A program made the translations under genes and the position numbers. Positions 44,330-53,206 of a stretch of 64,000 nucleotides of DNA are shown here, piece after piece; position 1 is the stretch's first letter; every line of letters begins with the position of its first letter. This stretch comes from an uncultured Kineothrix sp. (GTDB lineage Bacteria; Bacillota; Clostridia; Lachnospirales; Lachnospiraceae). The stretch is taken from assembly GCA_910588855.1 (NCBI GenBank), contig CAJUSR010000004.1:1-64000 (forward strand). Direction: 5' to 3'. Below the pieces are notes generated by a model, which saw nothing but the letters and a program-made list of their open reading frames with translations, was not told the DNA's origin and did no database searches.

Positions 44330-44541
44330 TGACGTATGAAGAATTGAAGGCAATCACGGAAAGATATGGTATTGGCATTTCGCAGAAGAATCAGCAGCAA
44401 GGTGGATTTATTGACTGTTGTGACGGAGAAGTGCATAAAAGTATTCTTTCTGATGTTCAGGTGAATTTTGGCATATTAACAGACGAGATTGGACATAAGT
44501 ATTATGAAATAGGAAGTACCATTGACTGGTATGCTGCATAA
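44326..44541 (+). CDS. Putative antitoxin (CmdA-like position)
   Basis: This 71-residue protein overlaps the toxin gene by 4 nt (ATGA), with GAGGTG 6 nt upstream, typical of tight toxin-antitoxin coupling. It begins MTYEELKAITERYGI and ends in an aromatic, hydrophobic tail (HKYYEIGSTIDWYAA). In toxin-antitoxin-chaperone systems the antitoxin's hydrophobic C-terminal segment is what the SecB-like chaperone binds; that role here is inference. I recognise no DNA-binding domain in it. Function is assigned by position and size only. Confidence 0.55.
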   Translation: MMTYEELKAITERYGIGISQKNQQQGGFIDCCDGEVHKSILSDVQVNFGILTDEIGHKYYEIGSTIDWYAA

Positions 44542-44551
44542 AGGGGAAAAT

Positions 44552-44968
44552 ATGGAAGATATAATGGATAAGTCAAAAAGCGCTTTATTGATGAAAAAAG
44601 TTTTTATTCATGATATGTATTTTAAGAGGAAGGAAGAAGTTGCTTTTGAAAAGGCAAATACTACAATTAAAAGAAGTATTAAGAGATTAGAGGATGATAG
44701 TTACGAAGTCTTTTTGACAATGAAGATTGAGGATAATCAAAATGGAATGGAATTGGGTGTAACAGTTTGTGGTATTTTTGAATTAAAGGATGAAGAAGAT
44801 GCTTCTATTAGAAAAGCAGTCATATCGAAGAACACGTTGTCCATTTTATTTCCATATTTAAGAAGCCAGGTAACGTTGTTGACAGCGCAGCCTGATATGA
44901 AACCTATTGTATTACCAGCAGTTAATATTAACTCCTTGCTTGAGCATATGGATGGAGAAGAAAAGTAA
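44552..44968 (+). CDS. SecB-like chaperone (CmdC-like)
   Basis: About 138 residues. The C-terminal third, LFPYLRSQVTLLTAQPD ... IVLPAVNINSLLEHM, matches the SecB pattern (LFPxxR ... P.L.L.P.NF..L). The first half has the alternating beta-strand pattern of SecB. Firmicutes generally lack a housekeeping SecB, so a SecB-like gene next to a small antitoxin is best explained as the chaperone of a toxin-antitoxin-chaperone system. AAGGGGA lies just before the ATG at 44552; a longer frame from 44522 overlaps the antitoxin gene. Confidence 0.7.
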   Translation: MEDIMDKSKSALLMKKVFIHDMYFKRKEEVAFEKANTTIKRSIKRLEDDSYEVFLTMKIEDNQNGMELGVTVCGIFELKDEEDASIRKAVISKNTLSILFPYLRSQVTLLTAQPDMKPIVLPAVNINSLLEHMDGEEK

Positions 44969-45557
44969 ATAGAAAACAGGAAAAGTAACGAATAACCGCT
45001 CCCGGCATAAATTAAATAAAAAGCCAGGAGCGGTTTATGTTTCGCGTCAGACAGCAGATTGGTTGTACGGATGAAGTTATGGATTCCTGTTTAGGAAGAA
45101 ATTTTTCAAAGGAGGATGCTATTCGGGTAGCGGTATTAGATACCGGGGAGCGTGTTATTATAATGTCAAACCGATAAGAATCCAATAAAATTAAGGGTTT
45201 CCGCTGATTTAACCGAATAGAGGAATGGAAAATCAAAGGATATTTTGAACTAAGATAGACTTAGTTTATAGTTTAAAAATATAACTTGCATTTTATTAAC
45301 ACGCAATGTCTTCGATTTGTAGCGCCGGGTGTTTTTTTGTATTACACATAAAAGAAAAAAGGGCGGCCGGTGCAGCTACGCTTAGGTGGGAGTTCCAAAA
45401 AAACGAAAAACAGGATGATTAGGGTGTTTATGGAAAAACAAGATTTTATAAAGGAGAAACAATTGGCGGATGTCTCAAAATCAGTTTTTTGATTGGGTCA
45501 TAGGACAATCCAAAGAAGAATAAGTATAATAAGCAGGAAATATAAAGAGGGCAGGGC
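44969..45557 (+). other. Spacer with coding relics
   Basis: About 590 bases without a convincing gene. ATG at 45037 opens a 46-residue frame (to 45177) with AGGAG 6 nt upstream, beginning MFRVRQQIGCTDEVMDS. Near 45470 a 17-residue frame begins MSQNQFFDWVIGQ after AAGGAG. Both look like starts of mobile-element genes cut short. The DNA is AT-rich, as is the preceding cassette. Confidence 0.4.
44995..45038 (+). terminator. Possible terminator after the cassette
   Basis: ACCGCTCCCGGC and GCCAGGAGCGGT can pair around an AT-rich loop, followed by a short T stretch. The 3' arm also looks like a ribosome binding site for the small frame at 45037. Confidence 0.45.
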
Positions 45558-45842
45558 ATGGATTTGTCAATAGAAGAATTGAAAAGAATGCAGGAAATCA
45601 ATATTATGGATTTGAAAAGAGAAGAGCTGGCAAATGTGGAGGATATTGTGATTCCTACGGAAAAGTGTATGGAAAGCCGGATTAAATCCTTTATCGAACA
45701 GACAAAAAACCCCTTTGCCCAGAATGTAGGGGAATATATTTTGCAAGTGGGGTTTATGGATGGAACCGATGACCTGATTGATGACAGGATGCTTTTGCTG
45801 GCGAAGAGAAAAACACAAATATTGCTGTCGCCCCATGATTAG
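45558..45842 (+). CDS. DUF6870-like small protein
   Basis: The 94-residue protein begins MDLSIEELKRMQEINIMDL and contains IEQTKNPFAQNVGEYILQVGFMDG, a pattern I associate with the DUF6870 proteins of Firmicute integrative elements (the NPY/NPF ... V.FADT motif region). Function is unknown. It lies between the chaperone cassette and the recombinases, is followed by its own terminator, and supports a mobile-element origin for this region. The ribosome binding site (GAGGGCAGG) is moderate. Confidence 0.6.
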   Translation: MDLSIEELKRMQEINIMDLKREELANVEDIVIPTEKCMESRIKSFIEQTKNPFAQNVGEYILQVGFMDGTDDLIDDRMLLLAKRKTQILLSPHD

Positions 45843-45881
45843 AACATGCATTTACAATGCGCACTAATTGTGCTTGAGCCT

Positions 45882-45918
45882 GGTTTACATAATTTTATGT
45901 AAACCTTTTGGGTTTTTT
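45882..45918 (+). terminator. Terminator before the recombinase operon
   Basis: GGTTTACAT (45882-45890) pairs with ATGTAAACC (45897-45905), followed by TTTTGGGTTTTTTT. Confidence 0.8.
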
Positions 45919-46048
45919 TATAAGTTACGGAAATGCCTTATAAAACAGGGGATGGAGGAAATGGCAGCATATTAGATTATCACATAAAATTATGGGTTTA
46001 TTTGGCTGATATGGCGGCAGCGAAAGTTGATCAATCAGGAGGGCACAG

Positions 46049-47707
46049 ATGGAAGCAAAAGAGTATTATTATGCAGCCATGTATCTTCGTTTGAGCAGGG
46101 AGGAGAAAGAGCCGGAAAGCGGTAAGACGGAAAGCAACAGCATTCGCTCGCAAAGAGATATGATTCGGTCTTATATCAGAAAGCAGGATAACATGGAAAT
46201 CTATGACATCTATGTGGACGATGGTTTTTCCGGAACGGATTTTGACAGGCCGGAATTTCGGCGGATGATGGAGGATATAGAGGCTGGAAATGTGAATTGT
46301 GTGATTGTAAAGGACTTATCCAGATTAGGACGAGACTATATAGAAGCCGGGCGGTTAATACAAAAGACCTTCCCGGCTTTTTCCGTGCGTTTTATTGCAC
46401 TGACAGATTATTTCGACTCCTTAACAGCGGACAGAAACGAGACGGCACTGGTAGTTCCCGTTAAGAATTTTGTCAATGATTCCTATGCAAGGGATATTTC
46501 CAACAAAGTAAGGAGCCACCAGAAAGTTAAGAGGGAGAAAGGCGACTTCATCGGGGCGTTTACAGTTTTTGGGTATAAAAAAAGCGGGAACAACAAAAAC
46601 CGGTTGGTGCCGGATGAATATGCAGCCAGCGTTGTGAAAAAGATTTTTGCATGGAAGATAGACGGGTACAGCAGCCTTGCCATTGCCGGGTTACTGAACG
46701 GGATGGGAATCCCTTCCCCGATGGAATATAAGAAGATGCAAGGGGAGAGATTCCAGACGGGCTTTGCCACCAGGATAAAAGCGAAGTGGTCGGCAGTGGC
46801 CGTGAATCGGATTTTAACGAATGAAAGCTATATTGGAACGCTGGTGCAAGGGAAAGAGGAAAAGATAAACTATAAAGTAAAAAAGTCCGTCAAGAAACCA
46901 GAAGGAGAGTGGGCGAAAGTACAAGGGGCACATGAAGCGGTTATAGCAAAAGAAGACTTCTCAATTGTGCAGGAATTGTTAAGGGTGGACATCCGTGCAG
47001 GGAACGGGGATAAAAAGGCGCATATGTATGCAGGGCTATTGCTTTGCGGGGACTGTATGGAGCCGATGATACGCAGAGTAAACAGATATAAGGGGAAGGA
47101 AACGGTTTCTTTTATCTGCTCCACGAAAAACAGGAACGGAGCCTGCAGCAGACATACAATTGCGGAGAAAGATTTGAATTATCTCATACTGATTGGGTTG
47201 AGACAGCAAATTTCATTGTTTCTGAATAAGGACAGGGTGAAAGATGGGGTGGAACGGATGGAAATCCATTTTGAGGAAGTGGCAGCTTTTGATAAAGAAA
47301 TCGGAAAGCTGCGCATGGAACAGGACAGGTATTTCTCACTTCGGGCAGGGCTGTATGAAGATTGGAAGAAAGGGGTTATCACGGAGGAAGATTTTAAGAA
47401 CTTCAAAGAAATTTATGGGAAACGCTATTGGGAACTACAGCAGGACATTGAAAAACAGGAAAAAACCATAAAAAAGCTTTTCCAGTCAGGGGTCGTGGCA
47501 GGAAGAAATCTGGAACGGATGAAAAATGCCATGCAGATTACGGAACTTGACAGGGCAACGCTGGTTTCTCTAGTAAAGCGCGTCCTTGTGTATGAAGATA
47601 AGAGGGTATATCTGGAGTTGAGGCATAAAGAGCTGTTTTCCAAGGCGCTCATGATGGCGGAGTGCATTGAGACAGAACCCCATTTTTCCGGAAGGGAGAC
47701 GATTTGA
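46049..47707 (+). CDS. Large serine recombinase 1
   Basis: The 552-residue protein has the resolvase catalytic domain (Ser16 in YLRLSREE; DLSRLGRDY near residue 95), the recombinase domain (about 165-290), a zinc ribbon (LLCGDCMEP ... CSTKNRNGACSRH, about 331-375) and a C-terminal coiled coil. Large serine recombinases cut att sites through a phosphoserine link to integrate or excise elements. CAGGAGG precedes the ATG. It is the first of three adjacent recombinase genes; the stop codon directly abuts the next ATG. Confidence 0.92.
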   Translation: MEAKEYYYAAMYLRLSREEKEPESGKTESNSIRSQRDMIRSYIRKQDNMEIYDIYVDDGFSGTDFDRPEFRRMMEDIEAGNVNCVIVKDLSRLGRDYIEAGRLIQKTFPAFSVRFIALTDYFDSLTADRNETALVVPVKNFVNDSYARDISNKVRSHQKVKREKGDFIGAFTVFGYKKSGNNKNRLVPDEYAASVVKKIFAWKIDGYSSLAIAGLLNGMGIPSPMEYKKMQGERFQTGFATRIKAKWSAVAVNRILTNESYIGTLVQGKEEKINYKVKKSVKKPEGEWAKVQGAHEAVIAKEDFSIVQELLRVDIRAGNGDKKAHMYAGLLLCGDCMEPMIRRVNRYKGKETVSFICSTKNRNGACSRHTIAEKDLNYLILIGLRQQISLFLNKDRVKDGVERMEIHFEEVAAFDKEIGKLRMEQDRYFSLRAGLYEDWKKGVITEEDFKNFKEIYGKRYWELQQDIEKQEKTIKKLFQSGVVAGRNLERMKNAMQITELDRATLVSLVKRVLVYEDKRVYLELRHKELFSKALMMAECIETEPHFSGRETI

Positions 47708-49423
47708 ATGGCAAGAACTTCAAAAAAAAATCGGGTAGGTTATCATGAGGCAACAAACTTGCCGCCTAAAAAAATGTATTCTGTCGGTATTTATGCAAGG
47801 CTTTCCGTAGATTCTGAGTATAAGCCTAACGGGCAGGAACGGAAGAATGAATCCATTGAGAGCCAGATTGAGATTGCCAATGAGTTTATAAGACAGCGGA
47901 AGGATATGATAGTATATGACCGTTATATTGATATCGGAAGGACGGGGACTAATTTTGAGAGGGAAGGCTTTGAGCGCATGATGCAGGATGTGAGAATGCG
48001 TAGGGTTGACTGTATCGTGGTCAAAGATTTGTCGCGTTTTGGGAGGAACCATATTGAAACCGGCAATTACATTGAAAAGATATTCCCTTTTATAGGTGTA
48101 CGCTTTATCGCCGTCACGGATCATTTTGACAGCATGGATACGGACGGGCAAAAGGAGGCGTGGGGCATCGGCTTAAAAAATCTGATAAACGAAATGTATG
48201 CCAGAGATATTGCCGTGAAGGTAAAGTCCGGCAAAAGGGCGAAATGGGAACAGGGGAGCTACACGGGAGGTATCCCGCCATACGGATACCGGGCAGAGTG
48301 GAAAGGAAACAGGAAATGCCTTCTAGTAGATGACTCTACATCGGATATTGTAAAAAAGATATTCGACCTATTCCTTTCCGGCAGGAATATGAAGGAAATT
48401 GCCCGATGGCTTTATGACAACCAAGTTGTCAGGCCTACCATATACCGTAAGACGGGGCAGGTCTACAGCCAGAGCAAAAATGGTGTGGAACAATGGTCCG
48501 GAGCGACGATAAAAATGATTTTAACAAATCCGGTATATATTGGCTGTCTTGTCCGAAAGCATACTTATGGGGAAACTTCCAGGATGAGTCAGATGCAGGA
48601 TGTGGATTCCGGCGATTGGCTGGTAAAGGAACATACCCACGAAGCGATTATCAGTGAGGAGGTGTTCTTCCAGGCGGCAAGGAAATTTGAAAAATCCCAG
48701 GTAAACTGCGATAAAAACAATTTCTTAAGAGAACCGATAGACGAGGATATTTTTGAAGGGGTCCTCTACTGTGGTGGCTGCGGTTCAAAAATGGGAAGGG
48801 TGTCATCCGTTAGAACAGTTGGGGCGAGGAACAAAATGAGAATATATAGCTATGATTGCCCTAGGCATAATCGGATTGATGAATTATGCTGCGTTGGGAA
48901 AAATATAAGCCTATATACGTTGACATCCCTTATAAGGGAGGCAGTCCGGCAGGAATTTGCCTTGTCCGCTATGCGTTCCGGAAAGATTATAGAAGCCGGC
49001 AACCGGGAAGCAGAAGCCTTAAAAAAGGAATGGGAAAAACGGATGGCTGATATAGAAAAAGAAGCAGAGAAAATGGTAAAGTCAGGAAGTGAGCTGTATT
49101 TAAAATTCCGTATGGGGGAGATGGATGAGGAATGCTATAAGCAGATGAAAAAAGAAGGAGATAAGAAGGCAGCCTTGCTTCAGGGGAAGAAAGCGGCCAT
49201 TGAGGAAAAGCTAAACGTGATAGATGCTCAGACCGCCAAAAAGAATGATTTCCTGCGTTCCTTAATGAAAGGGAGTAAAAAGGGTGGGTTGACGGCAGAG
49301 GCAGTGCAGGCTTTGGTTAACCGGATTGAAGTCTATCCTGACCACAGGGTAAAGGTAATCTTTGCTTTTAAAAGGAAAAACATCCTGCCAGGGAAGGAGG
49401 GGGGTTCCAATGAAAAAGGTTAG
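47708..49423 (+). CDS. Large serine recombinase 2
   Basis: The 571-residue protein has catalytic Ser33 in IYARLSVDSEY, DLSRFGRNHIE near residue 115, a recombinase domain, a zinc ribbon (LYCGGCGSKMG ... CPRHNRIDELCC) and a coiled coil (about 430-530). Its ATG directly follows the stop of recombinase 1. The three differ clearly from one another, so they are not recent tandem duplicates. Together they may form a multi-subunit integrase, as in some Firmicute elements that carry paired or triple recombinases. Confidence 0.92.
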   Translation: MARTSKKNRVGYHEATNLPPKKMYSVGIYARLSVDSEYKPNGQERKNESIESQIEIANEFIRQRKDMIVYDRYIDIGRTGTNFEREGFERMMQDVRMRRVDCIVVKDLSRFGRNHIETGNYIEKIFPFIGVRFIAVTDHFDSMDTDGQKEAWGIGLKNLINEMYARDIAVKVKSGKRAKWEQGSYTGGIPPYGYRAEWKGNRKCLLVDDSTSDIVKKIFDLFLSGRNMKEIARWLYDNQVVRPTIYRKTGQVYSQSKNGVEQWSGATIKMILTNPVYIGCLVRKHTYGETSRMSQMQDVDSGDWLVKEHTHEAIISEEVFFQAARKFEKSQVNCDKNNFLREPIDEDIFEGVLYCGGCGSKMGRVSSVRTVGARNKMRIYSYDCPRHNRIDELCCVGKNISLYTLTSLIREAVRQEFALSAMRSGKIIEAGNREAEALKKEWEKRMADIEKEAEKMVKSGSELYLKFRMGEMDEECYKQMKKEGDKKAALLQGKKAAIEEKLNVIDAQTAKKNDFLRSLMKGSKKGGLTAEAVQALVNRIEVYPDHRVKVIFAFKRKNILPGKEGGSNEKG

Positions 49424-50711
49424 GGTTGCAATTTACATGCGTTTGTCCAAGGAAGATGAGGGAAGACAGGAAGAAAGCAACAGCATTACTATGCAGAGAG
49501 TCCTTCTGCAAAAATACGTATGGAAAAATTTTCAAAATTATGAACTGCTTGAATTTTGCGATGATGGATATACAGGAACGAACCTGGAACGTCCGGGGAT
49601 GCAGAGGATGTTTGGTATGGCAAAAGCGGGAGGGATAGATTGTATTATTGTCAAAGACTTTTCCAGGTTTGCAAGGGATTATATTGAATTGGGGTCTTTT
49701 CTGGAACAGATTTTTCCCTCCCTTGGCGTTCGTTTCATTTCTGTCAATGACCACTATGACAGCGGCGGCGGACGGGGAAACAGTGTTGACCTTGATATTC
49801 ACTTTAAGAACCTCCTTTATGATTTGTATAGTAAGGATTTGTCAGAGAAGGTATGTTCCGCTCTTGCCATAAGGAAGGAAAATGGGCAATATATCAGCGC
49901 AAACAGCCCATTTGGTTATGAAAAAGACCCGAAGGATAGACATTCCCTTCTGATTGCGGAGGATGAAGCAGAAGTGGTTAAACGGATATTCGCTTTAACT
50001 CTGGAAGGGTATACGTCGGTGGAAATAGCTAGGTTGTTTAACGAAACAGGGGTAAGGACACCGGTGGAATTTAAGATAGAAAAGGGGAATCTGAAAAGGG
50101 TTCCGAAAGGAGAAAAGTTCTTATGGCTCAACAGTACGATATGCCAAATATTAAAAAACGAAGTCTATATTGGGAATATTGTGCAGAAAAAGTCTGTCAG
50201 GGAGTATGGGGGTGGAAAAAACCGGCCAATCCCCCGTGAGAAATGGTTGGTTGCCTATAACCATCATGAACCGATTATTGATAAGGAAACATTTGAAAAA
50301 GTACAGGAGAAAAGGGGAAAACGAAGGAAACCTCAACATAACCCTAGGCATCCCCTTACCGGAAAGCTGGTGTGCGGCTGTTGTAAAAAGAATCTGCAGT
50401 ACCGTAGGGGGCTAAATCCATATTTTTTCTGCGGACAGCGTTATTCCAATGCAATGAAGAATTGTGCCCGTAGGGTGAATGCTATGTTTATGGAGCAGTA
50501 TGTCCTGTTCATGATGCAGGGCAGGATGGAATCACGGGAACAGCCAATCGTATTGGGCAAAGAGATGTTGGATGATTATATTGACAAAATCGTAGTTTAT
50601 GATGAACAGGACATAGAAATTGTATGGAAGGAGAAGGGAAGGAGAAGGGAGGAGAAAGGAGGAATGAGAGGAAGAGAACGGAAAAATGAAGGGAAGGGAA
50701 CGGAAGGATGA
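49410..50711 (+). CDS. Large serine recombinase 3, tail made of repeat DNA
   Basis: The 433-residue protein has catalytic Ser13 in IYMRLSKED, DFSRFARDYIE near residue 85, the recombinase domain and a short zinc ribbon (LVCGCCKKN ... FCGQRYSNAMKNC). It lacks the long coiled coil. The last 27 or so residues (Arg/Glu/Gly/Lys) come from purine-rich repeat DNA that continues past the stop, so the native C-terminus has probably been replaced. GGAGGGGGG precedes the ATG at 49410; it overlaps recombinase 2 by 14 nt. Confidence 0.9.
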   Translation: MKKVRVAIYMRLSKEDEGRQEESNSITMQRVLLQKYVWKNFQNYELLEFCDDGYTGTNLERPGMQRMFGMAKAGGIDCIIVKDFSRFARDYIELGSFLEQIFPSLGVRFISVNDHYDSGGGRGNSVDLDIHFKNLLYDLYSKDLSEKVCSALAIRKENGQYISANSPFGYEKDPKDRHSLLIAEDEAEVVKRIFALTLEGYTSVEIARLFNETGVRTPVEFKIEKGNLKRVPKGEKFLWLNSTICQILKNEVYIGNIVQKKSVREYGGGKNRPIPREKWLVAYNHHEPIIDKETFEKVQEKRGKRRKPQHNPRHPLTGKLVCGCCKKNLQYRRGLNPYFFCGQRYSNAMKNCARRVNAMFMEQYVLFMMQGRMESREQPIVLGKEMLDDYIDKIVVYDEQDIEIVWKEKGRRREEKGGMRGRERKNEGKGTEG

Positions 50712-50856
50712 AGAGAAGAGGACGGAAGGATGAAGAGAAGAAAGAGGAAGGATAAAGAGAAGAAAGCAGAAAGATGACGTGAGGGAAGAGGAAGGATAAA
50801 GAGAAGAAAACGGAAAGACAAAGCGAAGAAGGCAGAAAGGTGACGAAAGGAAAGCG
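50659..50856 (+). repeat. Exact-period 22-nt tandem repeat, nine units
   Basis: Nine uninterrupted units of 22 nt start at 50659, 50681, 50703, 50725, 50747, 50769, 50791, 50813 and 50835. The consensus is near GAAGGATGAAGAGAAGAAAACG, all purine except for a T and the C-G at the end. Similar but less regular sequence extends on both sides. The stop codon of recombinase 3 lies in the third unit. From 50857 to 51079 nothing else is recognisable. Confidence 0.88.
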
Positions 50857-51079
50857 ACGGAAAGAAAGTGGAAAGATAACAGAAAAATAACATAGTGTTT
50901 CAAGATAAATTGGCAATTATGGAAAAAATTTTTACATAGAGGGGAACAGAGTAAAGGCAGGTACCGGCTTAAAATAGGAAAATGGTAAGAATTTTACAGG
51001 ACAGAAAAAGGGATTATCTTTTTGCGGCATAGGGAGGAGCAATTTTTGGCAAGATATGTATAAATGGAACGGATAGTAG

Positions 51080-51109
51080 TTGACAAGCAGAAACGGTAAC
51101 TTTTATAAT
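51080..51109 (+). promoter_or_regulatory. Promoter of the chemotaxis receptor
   Basis: TTGACA (51080-51085), 18 bp, TATAAT (51104-51109), a near-consensus sigma-A site. GGAGG near 51141 is too far upstream to serve as the ribosome binding site; GCAGGGGG at 51171-51178 is closer. Confidence 0.8.
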
Positions 51110-51187
51110 AATTATAATATAAGAAAAATGGTTGATATATGGAGGAATATCTTATATTTCAGCCATGTGAGCAGGGGGTAGCATAAA

Positions 51188-53161
51188 ATGAAAAGCATTC
51201 GTACCAAAATCACCTTATCTCTTATTCTTACTGTTCTGTTTGGACTAGTCGCGTCCGGTTCCTCAAGTATCATGTTAAATTATAAGAATACCATGGCCAC
51301 AGTAGAGCAGATGATGAGTCAGACTGCAGTGCTGGCGGCAGGGCGTGCGCAGCAGGAGCTGGAGGTATATAAGAACGTTGTTATGGAGGTAGGATGTATT
51401 CCACAGTTGTCAGATCCGGAAGTACCGGTGGAAGAAAAACAGGCCATTATTAATGAACGCGTTTCTATGCATGATTTCCAGAGGGGGAATATTGTGGGCG
51501 CGGATGGCATCAGTATTTTTGACGGAAATGATTATTCAGACCGTGAATATGTACGTCAGGCTATGGAAGGAAATATTTACGTATCAGAACCATTAATCAG
51601 TAAGATTACAGGGGAATTGTCTATTATGGTAGCGGCCCCTTTATATGCAGAGGGAAATTATGGGGAATCCATTGTCGGCGTTGTATATTTTGTTCCGCAT
51701 GAAACCTTTTTGAACGATATTGTGTCGGCTATCCAGATTGGCGAAAATAGCAGAGCTTACATGATTAATAAATCCGGTGATACGATTGCCGACATTACGC
51801 TTGATACCATTACGGTTCAAAACATAGAAGCGGAGGCGGAAAGCGATTCTTCGCTGCAAGAGCTGGCAGCCATCCATGCGCAGATGCGTCAGGGGAAAAA
51901 CGGGTTTGGGAGTTATATAACCGGAGAAAATAAAATGTTTGCAGCGTATGCCCCTGTGTTGAATACGGACGGTTGGAGTATCGCAGTGACTGCACCGCAG
52001 ATTAATTATTTGGAATCCACAAGGGATGCAATGGTTATCAATATTGCAGTTATTGTAATATCCATATTGATTTCCGTTGCGGTGGCTTTGGCTTTAGCGC
52101 TTAATATCGGTAAACCTATGAAGGCTTGCGTAAACCGGATGAAACTTCTTGTGGAAGGTGATTTGGAAACCGCAATGCCTAAGATTAGCAATAAGGATGA
52201 GACTGGCGTACTTGTCAGGTCAACCGAGTCATTGGTAGAAGGATTGCGTATCGTTATCGGAGATATCAGTTATTTGCTCAATGAGATGGCAAATCAGAAT
52301 CTGGATGTCCATACGCAACATGAAGAAGCATATGTCGGCAGTTTTCAGGACATCTTGCATTCCATGCGCAATATGAGAGTGGAGTTAAGCGGTGCCATGC
52401 GTCAGGTTAATCATTCGGCAGGAGAGGTGGCGAATGCCAGCAGCCAGTTATCTTCCAGTGCGCAGACACTTAGCCAGGGCACGACAGAACAGGCAAGTTC
52501 GGTACAGGAGCTGGCGGCAAGGATAGGTACGATTTCCGAGGAAGTTAAAAATATGGCAAATGGGGCATTGGATGTCAGGGGCCAGACACATGAAGCGGGG
52601 AAGGAAGTTCTCCTATGCAATCAGAAGATGCAGAATCTGGTAGAAGCCATGGAAAAGATTCAGGCAAGCTCCGAGGAGATTGAAAAGATTCTTAAGACAA
52701 TTGATGATATTGCATTCCAGACAAGTATACTTTCATTAAATGCGGCAGTAGAGGCAGCCAGGGCCGGCAGTGCGGGGAAGGGATTTGCCGTTGTTGCGGA
52801 AGAGGTACGGAATTTGGCCGGCAAGTCTGCACAGGCGGCTAAAAATACATCGGAACTAATTGCCAATTCTACGGAAGCAGTACATATCGGCACAGAAATT
52901 GCCCAGAATACGGCAGATGTTTTGCACGCTGTCGTAGATAGTATCCAGTCGGTAACGGATGCTATTGATCATATTGCAGTAGTGTCCAATGAGCAGTCAG
53001 AATCAGTGGAGCAGGTTTCCGAGGGCATCAATCAAATTTCACTCGTTGTGCAGAACAACAGCGCTACTGCGGAAGAAGGCGCAGCCGCCAGCGAACAGCT
53101 TTCTGCAGAAGCCACTTGCCTGAGGGAATTGGTAGATCAGTTTACCCTTGCTTCAAGGTGA
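51188..53161 (+). CDS. Methyl-accepting chemotaxis protein
   Basis: The 657-residue receptor has membrane segments at about 8-30 and 283-305, an outer dCache-type sensor between them, a HAMP linker (about 306-360) and a long helical signalling domain. The signalling hairpin tip is recognisable (FQTSILSLNAAVEAARAGSAGKGFAVVAEEVRNLA, read in parts). It would sense a small ligand outside and control CheA. The ligand is not readable. It has its own promoter and terminator. No other chemotaxis genes are nearby. Confidence 0.94.
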   Translation: MKSIRTKITLSLILTVLFGLVASGSSSIMLNYKNTMATVEQMMSQTAVLAAGRAQQELEVYKNVVMEVGCIPQLSDPEVPVEEKQAIINERVSMHDFQRGNIVGADGISIFDGNDYSDREYVRQAMEGNIYVSEPLISKITGELSIMVAAPLYAEGNYGESIVGVVYFVPHETFLNDIVSAIQIGENSRAYMINKSGDTIADITLDTITVQNIEAEAESDSSLQELAAIHAQMRQGKNGFGSYITGENKMFAAYAPVLNTDGWSIAVTAPQINYLESTRDAMVINIAVIVISILISVAVALALALNIGKPMKACVNRMKLLVEGDLETAMPKISNKDETGVLVRSTESLVEGLRIVIGDISYLLNEMANQNLDVHTQHEEAYVGSFQDILHSMRNMRVELSGAMRQVNHSAGEVANASSQLSSSAQTLSQGTTEQASSVQELAARIGTISEEVKNMANGALDVRGQTHEAGKEVLLCNQKMQNLVEAMEKIQASSEEIEKILKTIDDIAFQTSILSLNAAVEAARAGSAGKGFAVVAEEVRNLAGKSAQAAKNTSELIANSTEAVHIGTEIAQNTADVLHAVVDSIQSVTDAIDHIAVVSNEQSESVEQVSEGINQISLVVQNNSATAEEGAAASEQLSAEATCLRELVDQFTLASR

Positions 53162-53206
53162 TTGCAATGAGACAGGAATAGATATTTATAATAAAAAATA
53201 ATTTGG

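Noticed and set aside
50509..50916. Several Phe/Ser/Leu-rich minus-strand frames of 98-135 residues
   Set aside because: They are the complement of the 22-nt purine array; composition is dictated by the repeat.
43600..51180. Direct-repeat attachment sites bounding the accessory region
   Set aside because: I compared both flanks by eye and found no convincing shared sequence; the borders stay undefined.
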